Shown here piece after piece: positions 33,071 through 40,932 of a stretch of DNA of 64,000 nucleotides. The DNA is from Rubricella sp038526735. Lineage in GTDB: Bacteria; Pseudomonadota; Alphaproteobacteria; Rhodobacterales; Rhodobacteraceae. Each line of letters begins with the position of its first letter. Positions within the stretch are counted from its first letter, which is position 1. The stretch is taken from positions 186,001 through 250,000 of the forward strand of contig JBCBGM010000001.1 of the NCBI GenBank assembly GCA_038526735.1, in the 5' to 3' direction. The notes below the pieces were generated by a model, which was not told the origin of the DNA, did no database searches, and worked only from the letters and a program-made list of their open reading frames with translations. The position numbers and the translations under genes are program-made.

Positions 33071-33484
33071 CTATGACACTTCGGTGACAGTTACCCGCAT
33101 TACTATCGCATCGGCCCCGGAGCGATAAAACCGCGGGCGACGGGCGACCTCTTTAAATCCGCATTTGGTGTAGAGGCTCTGTGCTGGCGCGTTGTCCACC
33201 GCGACCTCCAGAAAAACCTCCGTGATCCCGTGACCAGCAAGATGCTCAAAACTCTGATCCAGCAGCGCTTGTGCTATGCCTTTCCGACGATGAGTGGGAT
33301 CAACGGCGAGGGTCAGGACCTCCGCCTCGTCGGCAGCGCTGCGTAACAAGATAAAGCCGTTGGGATGCGTCAGGAGGATGACCCCCGGTTGACCGAGCAA
33401 TTCCTCGAAGTCTTTGGCTGTCCAAGGAGGGGGAGCGTCGGTGAAGCAGAGCCGATGCAGGGCCGCGAGTGCTTCGGGTGACAT
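33071..33484 (-). CDS. rimI: GNAT N-acetyltransferase, RimI-like
   Basis: A 137-residue GNAT acetyltransferase. The acetyl-CoA loop is in DPTHRRKGIAQALL (62-75) and the C-terminal EVFLEVAVDNAPAQSLYTKC segment is that of RimI, which acetylates the N-terminal alanine of ribosomal protein S18. Its start overlaps the tsaB stop by one base (TGATG). The tsaB-rimI pairing is very common and is the main reason to prefer RimI over other GNAT roles. Specificity is otherwise unproven; many alphaproteobacterial RimI-like proteins are untested. Confidence 0.85.
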   Translation of the reverse strand: MSPEALAALHRLCFTDAPPPWTAKDFEELLGQPGVILLTHPNGFILLRSAADEAEVLTLAVDPTHRRKGIAQALLDQSFEHLAGHGITEVFLEVAVDNAPAQSLYTKCGFKEVARRPRFYRSGADAIVMRVTVTEVS

Positions 33485-34026
33485 CAGTCGAGAACCTGCG
33501 GCGGGGCCTCGCTGGGGAGTGCTGCGTCCGGTGGGCGAATATACACCGGCGCAGGCGGCAGATGGGTCTCGTTGAGCCTCAATGCCGCGTAGCGCCCCAC
33601 TTCGACGTGCAATGGCGCAGTTACCGGAGCCTCACCCTCCTCAATCCGCAGCGAGGTGCCATCCCACACATAGCGCCGCCCCGCAGTTGCCGCGCGGATC
33701 AGCCCTGGCGCGCCGCCCAGCGCCTCAAAGGCAGGCACACCGATGGCAGGTATCTCTTGCGCAAGAGACACCCCCCGCACACACGATACAGCGATCCTGA
33801 TGCCAGTGAAGTTCCCCGGCCCCGTGCAGCAGGCCACCGCGGCCAGATCACTCCAGCCGCAACCAGCCTCACCCAAAACGCGCTCAATTGTTGGCAGCAG
33901 CACCTCTGCCTGGCCGCGAGTCATCTCTTCAGACGTCTCAGCCAGAACCTTGTCACCAGAAACAACAGCGGCCGCGCAGAACGCGGCCGATGTATCAATG
34001 CTCAGAACAATCGGATCAGACGGCAA
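33484..34026 (-). CDS. tsaB: tRNA t6A37 biosynthesis protein TsaB
   Basis: A 180-residue TsaB, a partner of TsaD and TsaE in making threonylcarbamoyl-adenosine at position 37 of ANN-reading tRNAs. The actin-like fold opening is IVLSIDTSAAFCAAAVVSG (about 6-24), followed by LLPTIERVLGEAG and the TsaB signature AVACCTGPGNFTGIRIAVSC (about 63-82). E. coli TsaB is about 230 residues; this version ends early in the C-terminal lobe, as in many alphaproteobacteria. The start is a TTG 11 bases inside the end of the upstream nfu gene, with no ATG alternative nearby, so start position is uncertain. It overlaps rimI by one base. Confidence 0.9.
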   Translation of the reverse strand: MPSDPIVLSIDTSAAFCAAAVVSGDKVLAETSEEMTRGQAEVLLPTIERVLGEAGCGWSDLAAVACCTGPGNFTGIRIAVSCVRGVSLAQEIPAIGVPAFEALGGAPGLIRAATAGRRYVWDGTSLRIEEGEAPVTAPLHVEVGRYAALRLNETHLPPAPVYIRPPDAALPSEAPPQVLD

Positions 34027-34576
34027 CCGGGCGCACTTCTGTCACTTCTGGGATGTAATGGCGCAGCAGGTTCTCGATCCCCATCTTCAGGGTCATCGTC
34101 GAGGATGGGCACCCAGCACATGCACCTTGCATGTGGAGATAGACAACACCCCGGTCAAACCCATGGAAGGTGATGTCACCGCCGTCTTGCGCCACAGCTG
34201 GGCGCACACGGGTGTCTAGTAGGGTTTTGATCTGGCCCACCACTTCGGCATCTGGCCCGTCATGCTCTGCGTGATCTACAGCACCAGCATCCCCCTCAAT
34301 CACGGGCGCGCCGGACTGGTAATGCTCCATGATCGCACCGAGAAGAGCAGGCTTAATGTGCCCCCAATCGACTGCATCGGTCTTGGTCACGGTGATGAAA
34401 TCGGGGCCAAGGAACACGCCGGCGACGCCCTCGGCCTCAAAGATACGCTTCGCGAGCGGAGATGTTGCCGCTGCCTCAAGTGTCGGAAAATCGGCAGAGC
34501 CCGTCTCCATCACGGCCTGACCAGGCAGGAACTTCAGGGTTGCGGGGTTTGGCGTCGCTTCGGTCTGGATGAACAT
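34016..34576 (-). CDS. NifU-family iron-sulphur carrier (Nfu type)
   Basis: A 186-residue Nfu protein that would carry a [4Fe-4S] cluster and hand it to target enzymes. The N-terminal Nfu_N domain begins MFIQTEATPNPATLKFLPG (1-19). The C-terminal NifU domain carries the cluster-binding Cys pair in GACAGCPSSTMTLK. The start follows a GGGAGA ribosome site; an upstream in-frame start at 34627 adds 17 residues before the conserved opening and is not favoured. Its last 11 bases overlap tsaB. Lipoyl synthase is a known client of such carriers, which would suit the two lipoylated complexes of this organism, but that is inference. Confidence 0.9.
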   Translation of the reverse strand: MFIQTEATPNPATLKFLPGQAVMETGSADFPTLEAAATSPLAKRIFEAEGVAGVFLGPDFITVTKTDAVDWGHIKPALLGAIMEHYQSGAPVIEGDAGAVDHAEHDGPDAEVVGQIKTLLDTRVRPAVAQDGGDITFHGFDRGVVYLHMQGACAGCPSSTMTLKMGIENLLRHYIPEVTEVRPVAV

Positions 34577-34729
34577 CGGTGTCTCCCTCAATTGGTCTGA
34601 TCTGGCGAATAGCCTCTTAAAAATCAAGCATTAGTTTTGGAAACATTCTAAACTACGCGCGTGGACTGTGCTTGCCACCACATCACCGCTCATTTACGGG
34701 GCACCCCGTAGTCAAACTCGGAGTGTCCG

Positions 34730-35722
34730 GTGGAAGCCATAATCGCCCTTGCCGCTGCAAACTTGCTTTCACCAAACGTTTTGTTCTTTGCGCTCGGGTT
34801 TGCCGCAGCAATGGCGCGCTCGGATCTGTCGATCCCAGAGGCCGTGGCCAAGGGCATGTCGATCTACTTGCTTATGGCCATCGGCTTTAAAGGCGGCGCA
34901 GGTGTGGCGGAGAATGGGCTGACGTTCCAGCTAGGATTGGCACTTGTCGCAGGAGCCGCTCTCTCCGCAGCTATTCCATTGATCGCGTTTTTCCTGTTGC
35001 GAGCGATCTCCAAACTCTCGGTGACAGATGCAGCAGCCGTCGCAGCGCATTACGGCTCAATCTCCATCGTGACCTTCGTGGCAATGACCTCGATGCTCGA
35101 CACCGCCGGGGTGGAGTTTGAAGGGTTCATGGTGGCCGTCGCAGCAATCATGGAAGCACCGGCCATTCTGACAGCACTCTTCCTCGTTTCCGGCGCGAAA
35201 TCCGGCGGCGCGGCGCAATCGCGTGGCAAGATGGACCCCGAGTTGATGCGCGAGGTGATGCTGAACTCCTCCATCGTGCTCCTCATCGGCGCGTTTGCCA
35301 TTGGCTGGATCACCGGAACCGAAGGGCTAGCAAAAATCGAAGCGTTCATTGTGTCTCCCTTCCAAGGCGTGCTCTGCCTGTTCCTCCTCGACATGGGCTT
35401 GATTGCGGGCCGTGGGATGCGCGACAGCCGCAAGTACCTCGCCCCTCCGGTCATCCTGTTCGGCGTGATGATGCCGTTGATCGGCGCGGTGCTGGGTCTG
35501 GCGGTTGGAAATTTGATCGGCCTCAGCGTGGGCGGTGTAGCGATCCTGATGACGCTTTGCGCCTCCGCCTCTTATATCGCCGTGCCCGCCGCGATGCGCG
35601 TGGCGTTGCCAGAGGCGAACCCATCGATTTATCTGACACTGTCGCTGGGCGTGACATTCCCGTTCAACTTGACGGTCGGTATCTCGCTCTACCTCGCCCT
35701 GTCCCAGCTCGTCGGAGGTTGA
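34730..35722 (+). CDS. sbtA: Sodium-dependent bicarbonate transporter SbtA
   Basis: A 330-residue inner-membrane protein of the SbtA family, known in cyanobacteria as a high-affinity Na+/HCO3- symporter. Features include EAIIALAAANLLSPNVLFF (N-terminal helix), IYLLMAIGFKGG (about 45-56, a highly conserved SbtA motif), the repeat-like KLSVTDAAAVAAHYGSISIV and, in the second half, FLLDMGLIAGRGMRD (about 216-230). Eight to ten hydrophobic segments are visible. The start is a GTG. It is followed after three bases by a PII-like gene, the standard sbtA-sbtB pair. No carboxysome or Rubisco genes are in the window. It may feed anaplerotic carboxylation instead of autotrophy. Confidence 0.93.
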   Translation: MEAIIALAAANLLSPNVLFFALGFAAAMARSDLSIPEAVAKGMSIYLLMAIGFKGGAGVAENGLTFQLGLALVAGAALSAAIPLIAFFLLRAISKLSVTDAAAVAAHYGSISIVTFVAMTSMLDTAGVEFEGFMVAVAAIMEAPAILTALFLVSGAKSGGAAQSRGKMDPELMREVMLNSSIVLLIGAFAIGWITGTEGLAKIEAFIVSPFQGVLCLFLLDMGLIAGRGMRDSRKYLAPPVILFGVMMPLIGAVLGLAVGNLIGLSVGGVAILMTLCASASYIAVPAAMRVALPEANPSIYLTLSLGVTFPFNLTVGISLYLALSQLVGG

Positions 35723-35725
35723 TCC

Positions 35726-36040
35726 ATGCAAACCTATCCCGCCAAACGCATCGAGATTATCATCGAGGCCCCGCTTCTGCATCGCCTGACCCGCGTGTTG
35801 GATCAAGCAGACGTGCCCGGCTACACAGTGTTGCCCGTGCGCGCTGGGTCAGGCCGCTCTGGACCATGGACACGCGAAGGGCAGGTTACGAAAGCAGGCG
35901 GCATGAACGCCGTTGTGCTGGTCTGCGCCGCTGACCGCGCGAGCGGAATCCTCGATGCAGCCTATGAGGTGGTCGCGCCGCATATCGGTCTGGTCAGCAT
36001 CACCGATTGCGAAGTCGTCCGCCCGGAGCGCTTTGAATAA
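35726..36040 (+). CDS. sbtB: PII-like regulator SbtB
   Basis: A 104-residue PII-superfamily protein. It has the opening strand RIEIIIEAPLLHRLTRVLDQ (about 8-27), the T-loop region GYTVLPVRAGSGRSGPWTRE (about 32-51) and the closing HIGLVSITDCEVVRPERF. Cyanobacterial SbtB trimers bind cAMP, AMP, ADP or ATP and lock SbtA shut. The C-terminal Cys-containing R-loop of some cyanobacterial SbtB proteins is absent; the protein ends soon after the last strand. It begins three bases after sbtA with GGAGG just before the ATG, so the two are surely co-expressed. Confidence 0.9.
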   Translation: MQTYPAKRIEIIIEAPLLHRLTRVLDQADVPGYTVLPVRAGSGRSGPWTREGQVTKAGGMNAVVLVCAADRASGILDAAYEVVAPHIGLVSITDCEVVRPERFE

Positions 36041-36129
36041 AAATGACGGGCGCATGACGGGCTTGGGCCTTGCGCAGCACTGTTTGCACGGGTTTGATGC
36101 TCTGAACCGACGAAAGGATCGCGCTCCCT

Positions 36130-37149
36130 TTGGCTGCTTCCATCCCGCCTGAAACACCGATGCCCTCAGCGCCCGTCGCAGAGCGTAGCATCCCCATCAC
36201 CGACAATGGAGCGCTGGCAGAGATCTGCGGCCCCGGCGACCTTAACATCGTCAAGATTGAGCAGATCATGGGCGTGATCGTGCTGCGCACGGCAGATGGC
36301 CTCTCGATCCATGGAGAAAGCGCTGCAGATGTGGAGGCTGCGGCCGATGTCGTGCACGCGCTTCGCGAGCGTTTGGCTGAGGGAAAGCCAATCGATGCGG
36401 GCGACGTGGACGCTGCTTTGCGCATGCGCCCCATGCAAGAGCCAGCCCCAACCGCAGGCCAGATGGAGATGTTTGACGGCGGTCCGCTGGAGTTTCGCAC
36501 CCGCAAGAAAACCGTCGAGCCCCGCACAGACACGCAAAAAGCCTACGTCAAACAGCTTTTCGAGCACGAAATGGTGTTCGGCATCGGGCCCGCAGGAACA
36601 GGCAAGACCTATCTCGCCGTCGCCGCTGCGGTGAACTTCTTCCTTGAGGGGCATGTGGACCGGATCATCCTGACCCGCCCTGCCGTTGAGGCGGGGGAGC
36701 GGCTCGGCTTTTTGCCCGGCGACATGAAAGAGAAGGTCGATCCCTACATGCAGCCGCTCTATGACGCGCTGAATGATTTTCTGCCGGGCCGCCAGGTCAC
36801 CAAAATGATGGAAGAAAAGCGGATCGAGATTGCGCCACTCGCCTTCATGCGCGGGCGCACGCTCTCAAATGCGTTCGTCATCCTCGATGAGGCGCAGAAT
36901 TCGACGACCATGCAGATGAAGATGTTTCTTACACGTCTGGGCGAGAACGCACGGATGGTCATCACCGGCGACCGCAGCCAGATCGACCTGCCACGCGGTG
37001 TGCCGTCAGGCCTCGTGGAGGCAGAGAAGTTTTTAAAGGGGGTAGAGGGCATTGGCTTCACTCGCTTCTCCGCCGTAGACGTCGTCCGCCACCCGCTCGT
37101 GGGCCGCATCATCGAAGCCTATGACCGCGGGGCGGCACGGGAGAGGTGA
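36130..37149 (+). CDS. phoH: PhoH-family ATPase
   Basis: A 339-residue PhoH-like P-loop protein, a family tied to RNA metabolism and often beside ybeY. Walker A is GIGPAGTGKT (151-160), with Walker B VILDEAQN (250-257) and a sensor motif MVITGDRSQIDLP. The N-terminal part (about 20-100) is the KH-like domain common in bacterial PhoH. The start given is a TTG with AAAGGA eleven bases upstream; an ATG ten codons downstream (36160) is an alternative. An orphan PemK/MazF-like gene follows after 18 bases and separates phoH from ybeY, which are normally adjacent. Confidence 0.92.
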   Translation: MAASIPPETPMPSAPVAERSIPITDNGALAEICGPGDLNIVKIEQIMGVIVLRTADGLSIHGESAADVEAAADVVHALRERLAEGKPIDAGDVDAALRMRPMQEPAPTAGQMEMFDGGPLEFRTRKKTVEPRTDTQKAYVKQLFEHEMVFGIGPAGTGKTYLAVAAAVNFFLEGHVDRIILTRPAVEAGERLGFLPGDMKEKVDPYMQPLYDALNDFLPGRQVTKMMEEKRIEIAPLAFMRGRTLSNAFVILDEAQNSTTMQMKMFLTRLGENARMVITGDRSQIDLPRGVPSGLVEAEKFLKGVEGIGFTRFSAVDVVRHPLVGRIIEAYDRGAARER

Positions 37150-37167
37150 CTACCGAAAGGTAAGCGT

Positions 37168-37557
37168 ATGATCGGGTATCACCCGCGGGCCGGTCAGGTT
37201 TTGATGTGTAACTTCAAAGACCTTAGCCCGCCAGAAATTTGTAAAGTGCGGCCTGTGATTGTTGTCTCCCCGAGACTGCCTGGTCGAGATAAACTCGTTA
37301 CTGTTGTACCTGTGAGCACAACAGCGCCGCGGCGGGAGGTGCCGTACTGCGTCCAACTATCCCGCAATTACTCCCCATTATCCGACGACGACCTTACGAC
37401 ATGGGCAAAATGTGATCTACTGATGACCGTGAAGTTCGAAAGACTGAACGGTTTCAAGGTCGGGCGCCGCAAGTACGAGCATCCATCACTTTCTCCTGAG
37501 GACCTTGCGGCTGTACGAAAGGGTGTGAAAGCTGGACTGGGATTCATGAATGATTGA
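37168..37557 (+). CDS. PemK/MazF-family protein without a visible antitoxin
   Basis: A 129-residue protein matching the PemK/MazF fold: a basic N-terminal GYHPRAGQVLMCNF, then the diagnostic KVRPVIVVSPR (26-36), VTVVPVSTTAP (44-54), and a closing strand-helix region ending in a Leu-Gly-Phe tail. MazF/PemK toxins cut RNA at short sequences and are usually encoded just after a small antitoxin gene. None is present: only 18 bases separate it from phoH, and the next 170 bases lack a convincing small gene. Base composition is lower in GC than its neighbours, suggesting separate acquisition. It may be a harmless member of the family or have an unlinked antitoxin. Confidence 0.82.
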   Translation: MIGYHPRAGQVLMCNFKDLSPPEICKVRPVIVVSPRLPGRDKLVTVVPVSTTAPRREVPYCVQLSRNYSPLSDDDLTTWAKCDLLMTVKFERLNGFKVGRRKYEHPSLSPEDLAAVRKGVKAGLGFMND

Positions 37558-37619
37558 CATTTAGGGGCCTAATCACGATATTTCGGCTGTCCCCGCTCGT
37601 CGGGCCGAAAGACCTAGAA

Positions 37620-37669
37620 ATCTAGGCAGGTTGTCCGGCGTTTGATGACAAGAACAGGACAGCCTAGAT
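37620..37669. repeat. Imperfect inverted repeat downstream of the PemK/MazF-like gene
   Basis: Left arm ATCTAGGC-(AGGT)-TGTCC (37620-37636) pairs with right arm GGACAGCCTAGAT (37657-37669), with a 20-base centre. A second, shorter inverted repeat, TTTCGGC/GCCGAAA (37581-37587 and 37604-37610), lies just upstream. Neither arm is followed by a T run, so these are not plain terminators. They could mark the edge of an acquired segment or fold in the RNA. Confidence 0.55.
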
Positions 37670-37685
37670 AGTGTCACAGCGTCGG

Positions 37686-37710
37686 ATGGCCTCGCATCGC
37701 GCGGGGCCAT
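37686..37710 (+). other. Hairpin in the ybeY leader
   Basis: ATGGCCTCGC and GCGGGGCCAT form a ten-base stem with one G-T pair around a five-base loop. A short T-rich stretch (TTTCCGTTTTGG) follows, and the ybeY start lies 19 bases on. It could be a weak terminator of the upstream transcript or a leader structure. Confidence 0.5.
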
Positions 37711-37729
37711 TTCCGTTTTGGAGCAAACG

Positions 37730-38254
37730 ATGACAACAGTCGATGTCGTTATCGAAGACGCGCGGTGGGAGAACCTGCAGCTCACGCCCATCGCCACGCG
37801 CGTTGCAGACAGTGTCACGTCTAAACTCAAAGTCCCCGAAGGCTACGAGATCGCGCTTCTCGCCTGCGATGACCTCACCATCACCAAACTGAACGAAGAG
37901 TTCCGCGGCAAACCACAACCCACCAACGTGCTCTCGTGGCCGACCCTTGACCTAGCGCCACTCCTTCCCGGAGAGACCCCCGCAAAAGCGCCCGGTGCCT
38001 CAGGCTTCGATGATTCCTTGGGCGATGTGGCCCTCGCCTATGAAACCTGCGCACGCGAAGCAGAAGAACAGGGCAAGGCTTTAAAGGACCATGTCACGCA
38101 TCTGATCCTTCACGGAACGCTTCATTTGTTGGGGTACGATCACGAAACTGACGCAGATGCCGCGTTAATGGAACGCATAGAGACAGAAGTACTTGCCGAA
38201 CTGGGTATTCCAGACCCATATTCACCCCCAGCGGCCCTCGAAGGCCGCGCTTGA
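37730..38254 (+). CDS. ybeY: Endoribonuclease YbeY (rRNA maturation factor)
   Basis: A 174-residue zinc-dependent RNase that matures the 3' end of 16S rRNA and helps ribosome quality control. The metal-binding motif HGTLHLLGYDH is clear (three His residues), and the substrate region LNEEFRGKPQPTNVLSWP is present. The ATG at 37730 has GGAG seven bases upstream; a TTG four codons earlier is less likely. It lies between phoH and corC, the usual order in alphaproteobacteria apart from the inserted PemK/MazF-like gene. The corC start is 12 bases downstream. Confidence 0.94.
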   Translation: MTTVDVVIEDARWENLQLTPIATRVADSVTSKLKVPEGYEIALLACDDLTITKLNEEFRGKPQPTNVLSWPTLDLAPLLPGETPAKAPGASGFDDSLGDVALAYETCAREAEEQGKALKDHVTHLILHGTLHLLGYDHETDADAALMERIETEVLAELGIPDPYSPPAALEGRA

Positions 38255-38266
38255 GTTTCAGGAGCC

Positions 38267-39181
38267 ATGGGCGACACAACCGGGTCCTCTAGCGCGGCGC
38301 AACGCGCGCAAGAGACAGCAACAACCGAAGACCCCAAGCAGGGTCTTTCCCTCCTCGACAGGATATTCAAACGCGCGTCCAACACTGCGGAAAGAGCCGC
38401 AGCGGGGGATAGCAATGCCACGCGCCCCGTGGACGCGGGCGAGCGGGTGATGATCGGAAACCTGCGCGAGATGCACGCGCTGCGGGTTGAGGATATTGCC
38501 GTGCCGCGTGCGGATATCCACGCGATCCCATCGGATGCTCCGCTCGATGACATCGTAAAGATGTATCGGGAGACGACGCTCACGCGCCTGCCCGTCTATG
38601 GCGACACGCTCGATGAACCCTTGGGCTTTTTGCATCTGAAGGATTTCGCCCTGAACCACGGGTTTGAGGCGCAGGACCAACCCTTTGACATCACCCCGCT
38701 GATGCGGCGCGTGCTTTACGTGCCGCCCTCGATGCCCGTCGCCGCGCTGCTGCGGCGGATGCAGGCGAGCCGGATCCATATGGCGCTAGTGATTGATGAA
38801 TACGGCGGGGTTGATGGGCTGGTGACCATCGAGGACGTGCTCGAACAGGTCGTCGGCGCGATCGAAGATGAGCATGACGAGGCCGAGGTCGCCGCGTGGC
38901 GCGAAGAGGCTCCGGGCGTCTATCTCGCAAGCGCGCGGGCTGAGCTTGAGGAGTTTGAGCAGGCGACGAGCACCTCCTTTACGCAAGCGGGTGAGGATGA
39001 AGAGATCGAAACGCTTGGTGGCCTTGTCTTCAAACTCGCCGGGCGTGTGCCGGAGCGGGCGGAGGTGATCTGCCATCCGGAAGGCCACGAGTTTGAGGTG
39101 ATCGAGGCGGATGGGCGGCGGATCAAGCGCATGCGCGTGCGCCTCGCTGGTGCGATTTCGATGCGCCAGGCGGCGGAGTGA
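38267..39181 (+). CDS. corC: CBS-domain protein, CorC/HlyC family
   Basis: A 304-residue cytoplasmic protein with two CBS repeats (about 65-180, including GNLREMHALRVEDIAVPRAD and MALVIDEYGGVDGLVTIEDV) and a C-terminal CorC/HlyC transporter-associated domain (about 205-295, ETLGGLVFKLAGRVPERAEV). CorC is associated with magnesium/cobalt efflux, and many haemolysin-annotated proteins are the same family. Without its membrane DUF21 domain it is the short CorC form. The ybeY-corC-lnt order is conserved widely and links it with envelope maturation. The stop is 25 bases before the chosen lnt start. Confidence 0.92.
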   Translation: MGDTTGSSSAAQRAQETATTEDPKQGLSLLDRIFKRASNTAERAAAGDSNATRPVDAGERVMIGNLREMHALRVEDIAVPRADIHAIPSDAPLDDIVKMYRETTLTRLPVYGDTLDEPLGFLHLKDFALNHGFEAQDQPFDITPLMRRVLYVPPSMPVAALLRRMQASRIHMALVIDEYGGVDGLVTIEDVLEQVVGAIEDEHDEAEVAAWREEAPGVYLASARAELEEFEQATSTSFTQAGEDEEIETLGGLVFKLAGRVPERAEVICHPEGHEFEVIEADGRRIKRMRVRLAGAISMRQAAE

Positions 39182-39206
39182 TCGGGCGCTAGTCTTGTCA
39201 TTCGGG

Positions 39207-40766
39207 ATGCCCCCCTTCGCCCAGCGCATCGCGGCGCTGCCCAAATGGCAAGGTCGGGGGGCGGCCTTTGTGTGCGGGGTTTTTCTGGCGAGCATTCAAG
39301 CGCCGCTCGGGTTTTTTCCGGCGTTCTTCCTTTCCATTCCGGTGCTGTTTTGGCTGATATCCGGCGCAACCGGCTGGCGCCACGCATCCTGGATCGGCTG
39401 GTTCGCAGGCGTTGGCTATTTCGGGGCCGGGCTGCACTGGATCGTTGAGCCGTTCTTTGTGGACCCTTTGCGCCACGGCTGGCTGTCCCCTTTCGCGATT
39501 TTAGGGATGAGTGGGGGGCTAGCCCTGTTCTGGGCGCTGGCCTTTGCGTCCACACATCTCGTCGCCAAGGGCTTCCTCCTCGCACCCGCCCTCGCCGTCA
39601 CTCTGACCCTCGCAGAACTCCTGCGCAGCTATGTGCTCACCGGATTTCCGTGGAATTTGCTGGGCTACGGCTGGCTCGACACGCCCGTCGCGCAATTGGC
39701 AGCACTCGTTGGGCCGCATGTGCTGGGCTTGGCAACTGTGCTCGTGGGCGGAGTGGTCGCGATGGCGTGGCGCGGATGGCCTGTCTGGATCGCCGCTCTC
39801 AGCGTGTTGGCCGGGTGGGGCTATGGCAACATTCTGTTGCAAAGCGATACGGCAGAGCGTGCTGACCCTCTTATCGTCCGCCTTGTTCAGCCAAACGCCC
39901 CGCAAACCGAGAAATGGACGGCTGAAGGCATGCGCGCGCAATACCTGCGCGGCCTCCTCGGCACTGCCGCTCCGGGTGAGTACGATGTGGTGATTTGGCC
40001 CGAGGTCTCGGTCCCACAGCTCGTGGATGAGCCCGCGCGGCAATACGGCCAGACCCTGTTTCAATGGAGCGACATCAGCACCGCCGCCAATGGCAAACCC
40101 GCGCTTGTGGGCGCGCGCCAGCGGCGCGTTGATCCGTCGATTGAGTGGTTCAACACGCTGGCCGTTTTGCAGGACGCTACCGTCACGGACATCTATAAAA
40201 AGTACCATCTCGTACCATTTGGAGAGTATATCCCGCTCGCCGAATATCTGCCTGGCCTCGGGATGCAGGGGCTCGCCTCCGCGCTGTCCAATCTTGGCGG
40301 CTCTATGTCGGGCGGGGAGGGGCCGTTGACCCTTTCCACGGCAGACCTGCCCCCCTTCCTACCGCTGATCTGCTACGAGGCGATCTTTCCGCACCAGATG
40401 CGAGCTGCCGGTGAGCGCCCCGAATGGTTGGTCAACATCACCAATGATGCGTGGTTCGGAGAGTTCGTCGGCCCTTACCAACATCTCGCACAGGCCCGGT
40501 TCCGCGCGATTGAGCAGGGTCTGCCGATGGCGCGGGCGGCAAACACCGGCGTCTCCGCGATGATCGGGCCGGATGGGGAGGTGCTGGCTTCAATTCCGCT
40601 CGGACAGCATGGCTTTGTGGACGCGGCACTCCCCGCGCCCAAGCCGCCGACCCTTTACAGCCAAACCGGAGACCGACCCGCGATCATCCTGCTCTTGCTG
40701 GCCTTTCTGGGATTCGCTGCAGTTCGCGCGATTGATCGACTCACCGGAAAACACGACATCACCTAA
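39207..40766 (+). CDS. lnt: Apolipoprotein N-acyltransferase Lnt
   Basis: A 519-residue inner-membrane enzyme that adds the third acyl chain to lipoproteins. About seven hydrophobic segments precede a periplasmic nitrilase-fold domain with the catalytic triad Glu266 (IWPEVSVP), Lys332 (KKYHLVPFGEY) and Cys389 (LICYEAIFP). The start MPPFAQRIAALPKW was chosen because the longer in-frame start at 39111 lies inside corC. A final membrane segment (AIILLLLAFLGFAAVRAI) closes the protein. The window contains several lipoprotein genes that would be its clients. Confidence 0.95.
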   Translation: MPPFAQRIAALPKWQGRGAAFVCGVFLASIQAPLGFFPAFFLSIPVLFWLISGATGWRHASWIGWFAGVGYFGAGLHWIVEPFFVDPLRHGWLSPFAILGMSGGLALFWALAFASTHLVAKGFLLAPALAVTLTLAELLRSYVLTGFPWNLLGYGWLDTPVAQLAALVGPHVLGLATVLVGGVVAMAWRGWPVWIAALSVLAGWGYGNILLQSDTAERADPLIVRLVQPNAPQTEKWTAEGMRAQYLRGLLGTAAPGEYDVVIWPEVSVPQLVDEPARQYGQTLFQWSDISTAANGKPALVGARQRRVDPSIEWFNTLAVLQDATVTDIYKKYHLVPFGEYIPLAEYLPGLGMQGLASALSNLGGSMSGGEGPLTLSTADLPPFLPLICYEAIFPHQMRAAGERPEWLVNITNDAWFGEFVGPYQHLAQARFRAIEQGLPMARAANTGVSAMIGPDGEVLASIPLGQHGFVDAALPAPKPPTLYSQTGDRPAIILLLLAFLGFAAVRAIDRLTGKHDIT

Positions 40767-40797
40767 TGTGATCACATAATTTTCGGGTGTGATCACA
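40767..40797. promoter_or_regulatory. Two perfect TGTGATCACA palindromes upstream of sucC
   Basis: TGTGATCACA occurs at 40767-40776 and again at 40788-40797. The centres are 21 bases apart, two turns of the helix, so two regulator dimers could bind the same face. The first copy begins directly at the end of lnt and sucC starts 136 bases after the second. The sequence resembles operators of GntR/FadR-type regulators, but no regulator gene is nearby, so the binding protein is unknown. Confidence 0.65.
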
Positions 40798-40932
40798 AAC
40801 TATCAGCATTGCGACAATGCGCGCATCTACTGCGGCCATTCGTGGTGGTGTGCAACTTGTATGCAGACGTATTCTCCCTCGCAATTCCACTGGGCGGTAT
40901 CCGTGCCGCAATTGTCGAGAGAGGACGCGCCG

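Noticed and set aside
34577..34729. Possible small gene or riboswitch between nfu and sbtA
   Set aside because: The 153 bases are the divergent leader region; I see no conserved structure and no convincing frame.
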